From: Syngnathus acus
Taxonomy: Eukaryota > Chordata > Actinopteri > Syngnathiformes > Syngnathidae
Direction of reading: 5' to 3'
DNA: 64,000 nucleotides
Assembly: GCF_901709675.1 (NCBI RefSeq)
Contig: NC_051092.1
Coordinates: 8,202,491 to 8,266,490, forward strand
The notes beneath the pieces were generated by a model. It was not told the DNA's origin and made no database searches. It saw only the letters and a program-made list of their open reading frames with translations. Shown here in pieces: positions 16,689 to 28,600 of the stretch. The position numbers and the translations under genes were made by a program. Numbering within the stretch: position 1 is the stretch's first letter; the number at the start of each line of letters is the position of its first letter.

Positions 16689-19600
16689 ATGGCGGCCTCC
16701 TTGCGTCTGGGTCGTCAAGGAATCTTACTTGGCCTTAAAGTATCTAATCTTAACAAATTTTTGTGGAGCACGCAGTCAGCACAGGAACATGCCAGACATT
16801 TCTTTCAGTCTCCATGGGTCTTCGGTGAGTGATGTATTGTGCCGTTTTGTGAAAGACGACAGCTTGGCAAGTGGTGACCGGGGCGCAATAAGGTTATCTG
16901 ACAATTGTATTAACTACAGTTCTGTAAACAACTTAATATAAATAATCGATTTACTATCTCACTTCTGTGACAAAAACTGACAGTTCAACAAAGCCACGCA
17001 GGACAACGTTATACAGCAAAAATGTCAACAAGGTATACACTTTTTTAATGATAGTACTGCAGAATCAAGTCGAATTGCTGAAATTTGCTGACTCCGACGT
17101 TTTCTGTTGACGGGTTGTGGCTTGTACTCGTCTTGCTTTAAGATATCCACAATCCAGTCGAGAGTTTACTTTGCTGCAATGTGTGTGTGTATATATATAA
17201 AATTGTATATCAAAGCAGAACATGTCTCCATTGCTAAGGCTGAGCAGTTTGAAATTCTCCAGCCACTGGGTCTGTGTCTTTGGGATAAAAGGGAAGCCTG
17301 CATGCTTAAGAGAAAAATGATCAAAAGTAGAATCAAAGACAGTTATTGACTTCTCAGGTTTGTGATGACTTTTTCTCTGTGGTGAAGTAACATGTCTAAC
17401 TACCTATCCTTATGCAAAACTGTCACTCAACTCAACTCATATCATCCATTCGTCCATTTTCTATACATCTTATGCTGTTAAGGTTCATGGGGAGCTGACA
17501 CCTTTCCCCTCTGACTTGAGGCCAAAGGCACATAAGGACAACTCTGTACATCAGGGGTGTCAAACTCATTTTTTTCGCAGGCCGCATTGTAGTCATAGTT
17601 TCTTTTGGAGTGCCATTATGACTGTCAACCTAAATAAATGTATGAGCACCTCATATTATGTACAGTATAAGCTACAAAACAAACTGACAAATAACTCGTT
17701 TTCAAATCAGACTAGTAAAAACTGGTCAAATATTTAAAAAAAAAAGATATTTTTAAAAGTGAAGACAATTTGCAATTCTAGGAATGACGCACGAATTTGA
17801 TGCACAATTTGTCTTCGCAGGCCACATAAAATGATGTGGTGGGCCGTATCTGACCCCCGGGCCTTCAGTTTGACACCTGTGCTGTACAAGAACTGCTCCC
17901 CACATTCCCAACATCTGAGATCAGTCACTCCAGCACACATTCGTTCAACTTTTGAACATAACCTCTGTGATGAAGATTTGATGCGAGTACAAAAGAGAGG
18001 TTTATAACCGAGCTGGAGCTAGAAATGTAATAATAATGGCTGTGTTTCAAAATGACTTCAAGTGAAGATTAAAGTGATGCTTTTTCTCCATCCATCGAGC
18101 CTCACATTTCTAACTTTGCAGTGTATCAGAATGTCCTACAGATGGCAGCAGAATAACACATTAAATGTAATGCTCTGCCTCCCACAATGGAAAATGATTG
18201 TCCTAAACAAACTTTAACTCCATGTTTTAAAATATTTAATGGTGCTAATAATAATAATACAATTAATTCGTTTTATTGAATAGAATATATGTACAACAAA
18301 GAAAAGAAAATAAGGTTTAAAATAAATATTTTCTTATTCACAAAAAATAGTTGGACATCTTAATGCACTCATGCCCCATTTTCATATGCCAGTAACGATT
18401 TTGGTCTGTTCTAGAACATTTTGCATCACATAATGTCTGCACATCTTTCAGCTGCATATCCATGTGACATTTTTTTTTTTTTTTTTACTACAACTGAGAG
18501 CTCTTTTATCCAATTAAGATCCGGTCACAGCGGTAACCGCTGAAAAACATTGGGCTCATTGTGATGTTGAGATGGGTTTAGAAACAAACAATTTCCTAGG
18601 CAAGCACAAGAAAGAGTCACTGAAGGATGGATCATTGATGGCAATGCTGGGCAGTGCAGGCTCACTGACGTCACTCAAACCCTGTGACACTCGCACTGGT
18701 TAACGGTTACAAGATTTAGATGCCTCTGTTTTGCCTTTTGTAGACAATGAGATGAATCACATTTGAGGTTTCTCTGCCTATTGTTCGGTTAAGGCTTGCC
18801 ATTGACAGAGCTTTTTGTTTTTTGGTTACAAGAAGGACAACAAACAATTACTATGTAACACATAACTTGGAATGACACTTTTCTACCAGTGGTGCTTCGA
18901 ACTACAGACCACTGATTATTGGCAAATGTTGATCACTGCCTTTCAGCCACGGCTTGTACTTCGCAGCCTGCAGCCATAGAGACCAGCCTGTAGTGTAGCG
19001 TGCCCTCCCCCTTCACGCTGCATGTTACAGACCAAACCAAACAAACCATACAAACCAATAATTGAATCGTAATATGTTTGTGCATTTTCTGCTTTGGAAA
19101 AATGAATTAATGTCTTGTTTTATGTTATGGTGTTAGAAGTATGGCTATAATGCTTTTTAATCTGATTCATTACTTTATTTGGAAAATAATAAATGATTAG
19201 AATAATGGTAGTAAAGAAGAAGTTATTCTTCAAGTTTCCAATCTAAAATACATTGTTCCAGCACAATTTTCAATGTATGTTAGCACATAATGTTGTGTTC
19301 AATTCCCAATCATATTATCTTTGGGGCAGTTGAATGTAGAAATTCCAGTGTGTATCAAAATTTCTTTTTAGGATTGTGCCATTCACAAGCACTGAGAGCG
19401 CACAAAAACAGAAGGGGTGTTCCATTACAAACAAGGAATCCTGCTACTGCTCAGTTGGTTGGTCTTTCTGTGACATTGGGCAAACCTTATGCCCGGCACA
19501 ATACTGTCAGCTACACTCCAAAGTTGTGTCATGAATGTTACTGCAGTACCGCATTGACTTACTATGTTTTGATGCAGTCTTTACCAATTGTCAAAAAATC

Positions 19601-22600
19601 TTGAAGCTTCCCTGTAGCATCTACTCATTTGTTTTTTTCTTTTTTTTATACATATATAGTGGACTACTGCTATTCACGGAGGATAGGGACTGGGCCAGTC
19701 TGTATAATTGACACCCGTTGTAAAAGCATTGGGATTTCTTTTTCAACACAAAAATGTCTTGGAAAAAACTGGGATTAACCACCAGTAAATGCGAACTACC
19801 CATATTTAGAAAATTATTGAAAAAAATCTATCCACATGTGCCAAACTGCGCTTATGCAGGTGTCCACTGTATCAGGTTCTAGACAACCTTGGTTCAAAGT
19901 TTTAAAGCCTATTCCATAGTTTTAAAGTCTATTTCTGCATTAGCTTCAATAACCTGTTCAAATTCTGTCTAAATAATGCTGTGACTGTGATAATCTTTCT
20001 GTTTGGTAGGTGTTGCTCCTCTCAATGTACAAATGCCAGCTCTCTCACCAACCATGGAAGAGGGAAACATTGTCAAATGGCTGAAGAAAGAAGGTAAAAA
20101 GGAGTTACAACAAGTGCCAAATAGATATCTTTGATCACAAACCTCCCTTCTAAGGCAATTATATTACCACAATCCCAAATTTTAATATTGCTTTTCAGTC
20201 AGTTGTCAGTGCCACAGGAGGGCCAAAACCCCAAACTGTGGTAATATTTACATTTGCAACCACTGGTCAGCAGCAGCATGGCACTAATCATCATTCTCTA
20301 TGACAACACATCACTCTGTGTGAATCATGAGCTCATGCATTGTTGCATTTATCAGCCTTGGTGATTAATTGGTTTATGGAAACCCAGAAGTCACTATTCA
20401 TTATTGCTTAGCGACTCATCCAGGCACGACAGAAGGACCCTCATTTATCATGAGGCAACTGAGTTCTAGTTGACTCCTTAGCTGCATTGCCATTTGCTTC
20501 TGTAATGTGCATAAAGATGTACATATGCATGTCATAGAGAAGAGAAATTGTGATTGACAACACTTCTGGCCCTTCGTGTATTAAGTATTGGTAACGACAG
20601 AGAAAGCCGGGGATTTTCAACAAGTGTCTTATATAAATAAATTCATGTATAAATCTCAGCGACAACCATAATAATACACGTAATGTGCAGTGAACACTAG
20701 CAACACACAAGTAATAAAAAATAAAATGGGACCACTTACAGGGGTAAAGTTGGCAATGCGATGAGTTACACGTAAAGCTTCGGAGAAGACATGACCCGGA
20801 AAAGAATTACTGAAAAGGGTGACGCAACAAGATGTCATCAACAATAGCCCAGTGGCCTCTAGTGGCCAGAGGAAACTTCGACAGCAGCTCTATTTCCTTT
20901 AAGAGCCAAATCCACTGCCTTTAACTTAAAAGTGGCATTATGTGCATTTCTTTTGTGCCCCCCTAATGAGGGTTTGTGTACAAAAGCTTCCTTTCTCCAG
21001 TAATGTCCGTCTTGATCTCATTCTGTCTCTTGTTTGTGTCAATTGTGTGGCGGTCACATATCCCTCCTCCCAGCAAAGCGGTGCCACACATCAGCCGTCC
21101 ACAAACGTTTTACTAACGAGTGTATATGTGTATTAGACATCACAAAAATCCATAGATACGCCGCACTGAACTACAAGGCGCAGGGTTCAAAGCTTGTGCA
21201 AAACGTAGCGGCTTATAGTCCGGAAAATACGGTAGTCACATTTTACACGTGGCTCCTATCTTTTTTTCCTCTACCATAGCTTGTCAGTGCTAATGGAATC
21301 CAGTGTGCAACATGTGCATGTTTTATCATTGCAGGTGAGGCGGTGGCAGCAGGCGATGCCCTTTGTGAAATTGAGACTGATAAAGCTGTCGTTACTATGG
21401 AATCTAACGATGACGGTGTCTTGGCAAAGATCCTGGTGAGAAATAAATGCCAAAATCAAACATACCATCTTGTTTACCACAAAGCTGTAGATATTTTCTC
21501 TTTGCTGAGACAAGATAATTTGTTGTTTATAATCCTGTCCAAAAAGTGTGTTCTTTTGTGGCATTTTCATTAACCTTTCCGTGCACAGTGACAGTACATA
21601 CGTAAAACTATTTTCTTTTGTGGCAGACATTTCTACTCAACCCATCCATTCCTCGTTGTCTTGTGTTTGAATTTTAATAGCTTTCCAAAGATGGAGCAAT
21701 TAGTAGTCTTATTGACCTTCGTACTCCAACCTAAAATATGTGCTTTTATTCAAATATAATTTGACCACCTTGTTTCCCTATTTTAATCTCGTGTATGTTA
21801 AAGGATGGATTATTGCTTATCACACACTGAAGACAGATCTTTTTTCCAAGTGACAGAACGTGCCTGAGCTGATGAGAATATAAATGTTTGCAGCTTATGT
21901 CATTATGACTCTGTAAACTGCTACCGTGTGTTGATTAAAAAAGGTTCACAACAGGCTAATTGAAACCATTGGTTTCATGCTATTCTTTCCCCTTTCCACA
22001 TTCCCTTACACCCATCTTTCTTTGCTACAGTGGGGATGGTAGTTTCCATAGCAACCACTGAAGAATTGGGGGTAGGGTCTAGAGAGCTGAGGCAGGCAGA
22101 GAAAGGTGGCTTGTATAAACCCCCTTAGCTAAAAATGTGATGTGAATAGTTGAGAAGAAATCCATCAACTCGAAGCGCTCATTCGTTCATGAATTAGTTT
22201 ATTCATTCATTTAGCTTTAATTAGCTCTATTTTTTGCTGAACCATACAATGTGTTAACTATATTTCTGTTGCTGTGGTTTTGTGAAATTGTTGGGTTTTG
22301 TTTTTTCTTTGCTTGTTTTGTGTTTTTCATTATATTGACAACCATACCATAGTTACCTACATTTGACCAAATGCTAATGAAAATGATCATGGGCATGCTC
22401 CAAAAATGGTTATGGGTAACGAATATCTGACTGTGGCTCTTGGGATCCTGGGTTGGGCTAGGTGGATCATTTGTGCTGTGGCAACATATTACTAAATCGT
22501 ATCATACTGTTACTGCATTGCTCTGCCATGACCCAAGGTTTTTAATCTTGAATCTGTTGTGGGTACAATAAATCACAGGGGTTTGTAATGACATCAAAAT

Positions 22601-25600
22601 ACAAAGCTTCACTTGAACTGTACATGGCAGTGTGTCACTGCTATGACCATACTTGTCAACTGTTGATGAGATTAGCTTGACTGATGAGGTCCTTTGTCAA
22701 GTTGGCAGCCTTGCTGCATGATCAAGCATTTCCTGATTAGTTTGTGTGCATTTCTCTTCAAGACAAAATTGTTTTATTGACTTCAGATTTCATTCTGGTT
22801 CTACCACCATTAGTTACCTCCTCAATTAAGAATAGTGAGCCCGTTCCTGATGCAGCCATGACATTCCCTCCACCATGCTTCACAGATGAGCTTGTCTGTT
22901 TTGGATCCTTCCTTTCTGCATACTTTTGCCTTTCCAGCAATATGGTAGAGGTTAATCTTGGTCTCATCAGTTCATCAAACTTTACTTTTGTGGCTCATCT
23001 CTGAATTGCAAGTAGCAAAGTAACGATCTGCCTAAAGTTTGTCATTTTTTATTGTTTTATGAAGCGGATGCTTCAAGAGTGTGTTGTGTCTGCATTGACT
23101 GCTATCTTTTTCATTCACTGTCCGCTGTAATTACTTAGTCAGCAGAGGGGGTTTATCATAGCAAACAACAAATAGACATTTTCAACATGCATGACTAATT
23201 TAACACCACTCTTAAGTCTTTAGAAAGCAGACCTTACTTGGACTCATTTGTTCCACACTCTTTGCAAATTTACTTCATGCTGTAATGACTCACTCCAAGA
23301 GACGGCTCACGAAATGGATACCTTTTGAAAACTGATCAAGTGTAGCCAGAGCATGGCCTTTCATTTACAGACTGAGCCAGTAATGATTGATTGGCAATGT
23401 CCAGTAGACTGTGGCGAAAGTAGTAAAAGGCACACAGTGTATCTAGATTAGCTCTTAACAGGAATCTTGAATCAGTGGTGACAGCAATCATAAAAAGTAG
23501 CTCATTACACTACACAACAACCTAGTCATAGTATTCCATCTCAGCACGGTTTAATTACATTGTGCCACAACACAGCACATCATTTTGTTACTGTGCTACC
23601 ACTCAATTGAAATAGACATTTCTCCCGCATTTCAGATCGAGGAAGGAAGTCGCAATGTGCGCCTGGGAACTCCTATTGCTCTTATGGTGGAGGAGGGACA
23701 GGACTGGATGCAAGTTGAGATTCCCCCTCCATCTGCACCTCCACCTGCTTTACATGAAGCTGTGCCCACCGTTGCTCCCCCTTTGCCATCTTCTCCACCA
23801 AAAGCAGTCCCAGCAGGATCGTAAGTGTGTTGTCATAATACAAAATTTTGACTTTGATACGATACACAACATAAAAAATTATGGATTAAAAACAACCCAA
23901 TATGGGTTAAAAATTTGACCGTTTTTGCACAACCCATTTATTTTCTACATAACAATCGAAAACATTTTTTTTTTTTTTTGCAAAACACCCAAAGTTGGGT
24001 CAAATTAACTCCCTGGGTTGGTCCAATTTTCAACCCAGCTGCTTTAAGCGTGTACCTTCATAAAGTAAGTACCGCAATGCAGATACTGAAATGGCATTTT
24101 GGCCATAAATAAATAAATAAAATCTCTAGATTATCTGTGTAGCCAACACTTTCCAACATAATTTTTATTGTTTTCAAGTAAATACAAATACTACAGTATA
24201 GTAATCTTTTTGAGAGGTAATGTCTTGTGGTTTTATCACATCACCGAAATAATTATCTGCCTTATTAGTTATTACAGCTGGCAATTACCTTTTCCCCGTC
24301 ATAATACAGTATACATTTTCTACAGATATACTTAGACATCCTGAATTTCAGAAATCCCATCCACCCTTGTTTATACAGTAGAGACAGTAGGGAAAGTGCA
24401 GGACCTGCCACAGGGCAAACTGTATGTGCTTGTTTTGCAAACATTTTGCAATGGCCAGTTGACATTGAGATTTGAAAAGTCTGCATAAACTTGGTTTAAA
24501 GTGGATTGTATACAAACAAAACTTAGATGGTTTACATTTCGATTTGCAGGAGTGCAGTTATCTTATCTGGTAGCAATTGTCTATAAGAGAATTAAAGGTC
24601 AAATTTGACATGACCGAAGGCCATGAAAAAAATCTTTTATTCTTATCTTCTTGGTTCATTTTCCTTCAGGTTACGACTAAGCCCAGCAGCAAGACACATC
24701 CTGGACACTCATGGTGTTGATCCAAAACTGGTCACACCTACTGGACCAAGAGGATTAATCACTAAAGAGTAAGTATGAGTAGAAAAATTGTCTTTACTTT
24801 GTCAATAAATTGTCTTTATTCACACTATTCCAAACAAGTATATGAGTGAAGGGAGGAACACTCCGAAACAAAAAATAATTGAAAGATCTTGGACTAAAAC
24901 AATCTAGTGGAGTCAATGGGTCGCAGGCTGAATGCAGTTGTAGTTTTTTAATACATCTAAATGAAACCCAAATGTCTTCAGTGTTGAGCGGGATGAAAGG
25001 AATTGACCTAGCTGTTCCAATACTTTTGGTGCGGACTATAACTGAATGAAATACGATGACGTCCACCACGTCTACCTGAAGCGCAGAATCTGTCATTTCA
25101 TGTATTCCCTAATAAACCGTAATTACATTAATAAAGGAGTGTTCACAAACAATGCTGCACTTCTGAACTGGCGGCAGTGGGGTCAGTGCCTTGCTGGATG
25201 TAGACTGGCATTTCTCAAACAGCGAATTGTGTGCAGTGAAGCTTGAATGGTGAATCTGCAGTTTCCATGCCTAATCTTTTTGGTCTATTTTGGCTCCAAT
25301 AGAGATGCATTAAATATTTTGAAGACGTCTCCCGAGCCAAAAACAACACCCGTGACTGCTCCACCTTCTCTGAGTTCTGCCAAAATCGCATCAGCTATTC
25401 CACCACCATCAGGCAGCAGACCCAACATACCTCCTCTTTCTGTACCAGGAAAGCCAGGCGCACCGGTGGGTTTTAAATTACAACATGTGTTTAAGACATA
25501 CATCTCCCACTGAAGGTCAACAGTACATCTATGTTGATCATAGTACGTCACGCTTCTTTCTGGTTGTACGTATGTGGGTCATTCAGTTTATGGATTGATT

Positions 25601-28600
25601 TCACAAGTTTAGGATACAGATGCTGGCTTATGCACAAATTGCATTTCAGAAGGCTGTTTGAATCCAGAAGTGTTTCGCAGCAAGTCGTTAGTTTCCATTC
25701 AACAAAAATGGAAATGTAATGAACAGTTAGTGCACACATGAACATCTGTTACCAAAATAATTGACACTGTGAGGATATGCGTATGATTTGGTTTCAGAAC
25801 CCATTTAGCTATTTTATTTCACCATGTAACGCTCTTTAACATGATCTTTCTATGAAATGTAATGGGCCTGCAAGTATCCAAAGTCAATGACTGTTCAGAC
25901 CTAGCATCAATTTACTGTAACAGAGTTGTCAATTACTTTGCTAACATGGTCCATTTTCTGATTGATGACAGTTGGATTATGTCAGCATTAGACTGCTCAG
26001 CGTTCTGGTTCTTGTCGCCTGATTTCCCTGTTGACGCTCTCTCAAAGTGCTATTTTCCCCACAATAATTGACTGCAGCTTGACGTCTACAATCTTATTCC
26101 TCAGGGCACTTTCACAGAGGTTCCAGCCTCAAATGTCCGCCGTGTGATTGCTCAAAGGCTAACACAGTCCAAAACCACCATCCCCCATTCTTACGCCTCT
26201 GTTGACTGTGACATGGCTGCAGTAATGAAGCTTCGTAAAGACTTAGCCAAAGGTAAAAAAAAAAAAAAAATGTGTACTTGTCATTACACTTATCGCCTCT
26301 ATGTATTATCCTGTTTTAGCTTTAGTTGACAATGTTATTATAATTATCAATTATTGTCCTTGAAAATGAGAATTTCAAAGGTTTCATGTGACCACTCATT
26401 TGACAAAGAAGCAGTCTGTAGCACTAGCTCGAAAACATTGACACATGAACTCTCATTCCACACACCACATAAATGTATTCTGCCAAAGACAAAAATGAAA
26501 GGTGCTTGTCAGACTGATTGAAATTGATTTGGCTGTTTTGGAAACCGTTTTTTAAATATCATAACATGAAAAAGAGCTATTAATCAACATCAACATAAAA
26601 CTTGATGACTTTTTTTTTTTTTTTTAAATAAAAGCAAAGAATCCCAAGGGCCAAAGAATGTTAAATAATCACATATTCTGACATACATCTCCCAAAGATA
26701 AGTGCCACTAGTAGCGGTAGAGACGAAACACAATTTTATCAGGATTATTGGATTAGATTGTTTTTATATGTAATAAAAAGGGTTTCGATATTTTGGCGCG
26801 CAGTACACAGTACTGCAAATTAATATGTAGTATATACATACTCAAAAAAACATGGGGAGTCCCAGAAACTTCATAAAAATATATGAATAAGGTTAAACAA
26901 CATATTTTTTCTGAACGGCTGGTGAATGAATGAAGTCCTTTCTTTCCAAGCATGTGACGATTTTCAAACAGAAAACATTTGTCTGTTACAGTCGCTATAT
27001 CCTCTTAAAATAAAATCTCTAGTGATTTACACATTTGAGCAGTTGTCAGTTTCCTTTGACATAACCTGCTCTTGAAAAAATAATCTATCTTTGGTTCTCT
27101 ATCAATGGGCAGATGGAATGGCCATTCTGGACCCGTAACAAGTGTTCTGTGTTTACTGAGGGATTCTCTCTCCGGTTGTTATCGCGGACTGTCTTTGTTC
27201 AGGATCGTGCAATTTCACGGTTAGTTCAGTAATCATGCTGCACACAGCATTCATAATCGGTGACTGTACTCATGGACTCCAGTGGCTGCAAATGCGGGGC
27301 AGATCCTTGCCTACCAGAGTCGCACATGGGCAGCAGTTTTGATTGATTAGGATCTTCGTTTAATGCAAGAGTTGTGTTGTATTTGTGTTTACTTTGCGTG
27401 TTTTTGACAATCGCGCCTTTTGTCAGTTTCTTGAACACATCAGCCAACCAGAATCGTACCCATGAAGCTTACTTGGGCAGCCCCTCACCAGCTGTCAGGC
27501 TATTATTGTGTCACATTGAAATGACTCAGAGTCTGTTGTTTCTTTGTTTTTACAGATCAGATCAAAGTTTCTGTTAATGATTTCATCATTAAGGCAGCTG
27601 CTGTTACACTTAAAGTAAGTATTGCTCATTGAATTGACTTCTTAACACTGTTCATCTCCCAACCTTGTCTTTTGTAGGGTGTTGAGCCTGCTTACGCATG
27701 TATAGTGTGGCTCAAACAAACACTATATTTGGTGACGATTAGCTGCCCCATATGCTGATATTTATTTGAAAGAACAAAAGCCATTTCCAACTAATCGGCC
27801 GATTAATTCTAAGAATAAAGACATGCATGGTAGGACGATTAAGCACTCCAAATTGCCCGTCGGTGCAGTACGAATGGTTGTCCGTCTAGTACGTGTGCTC
27901 TCCAATTGGCTGGCAACCAGTTCAGGGCCCCCCGGCTACTGCCCGAAAGTCAGCTGGTTTAGGCTCCAGCACGCCAGTCACCCTCGTGAGGATGAGCAGC
28001 TCAGAAGATGGATGGGTCAAATTAACTTATTTTTTGTCACTTCCAACAATTATATGAATTACCCTGAGTATGTGTGGGTCGACTGTACTCTGTAGGTCTT
28101 TCCATGTTCAATTGCAGCCAAATTTGGATGAAGTGACACATTTAATTGCCATTGTTGTGACACTGCCCCGTTCCTTTGTGACGATAGGAGCTACCAGATG
28201 TGAACGTGACATGGTCAGATAACGGACCACGGCCTCTTGACTCTATTCACATTTCAATTGCTGTTGCCACTGACAAAGGCCTCATTACCCCTATCATCAG
28301 AGATGCTGCAAACAAAGGAGTTCAGGAGATTTCCACTAATGCAAAGGTAAATTTCTGAATCTCAATCACTGCTCTGTTACCGACCATCATTGTAGCGTTA
28401 TTGTGTGGCGGACTTTCGGACAAGGCCTCTCACCAGCAGGCCTGCATTAAGGGACAGGTCTATGTTTGTTTTTTGTCTTTGTTGCTTTGTTGTCTCACTT
28501 GTTGGCAGTCAGTAAGAGCGTAAAGATGTGTTTTTTTACATCTGCCACAAGATGCATAATTATTTGTGATTTCATAGGATTGCCATGTGAAAATGCCATT

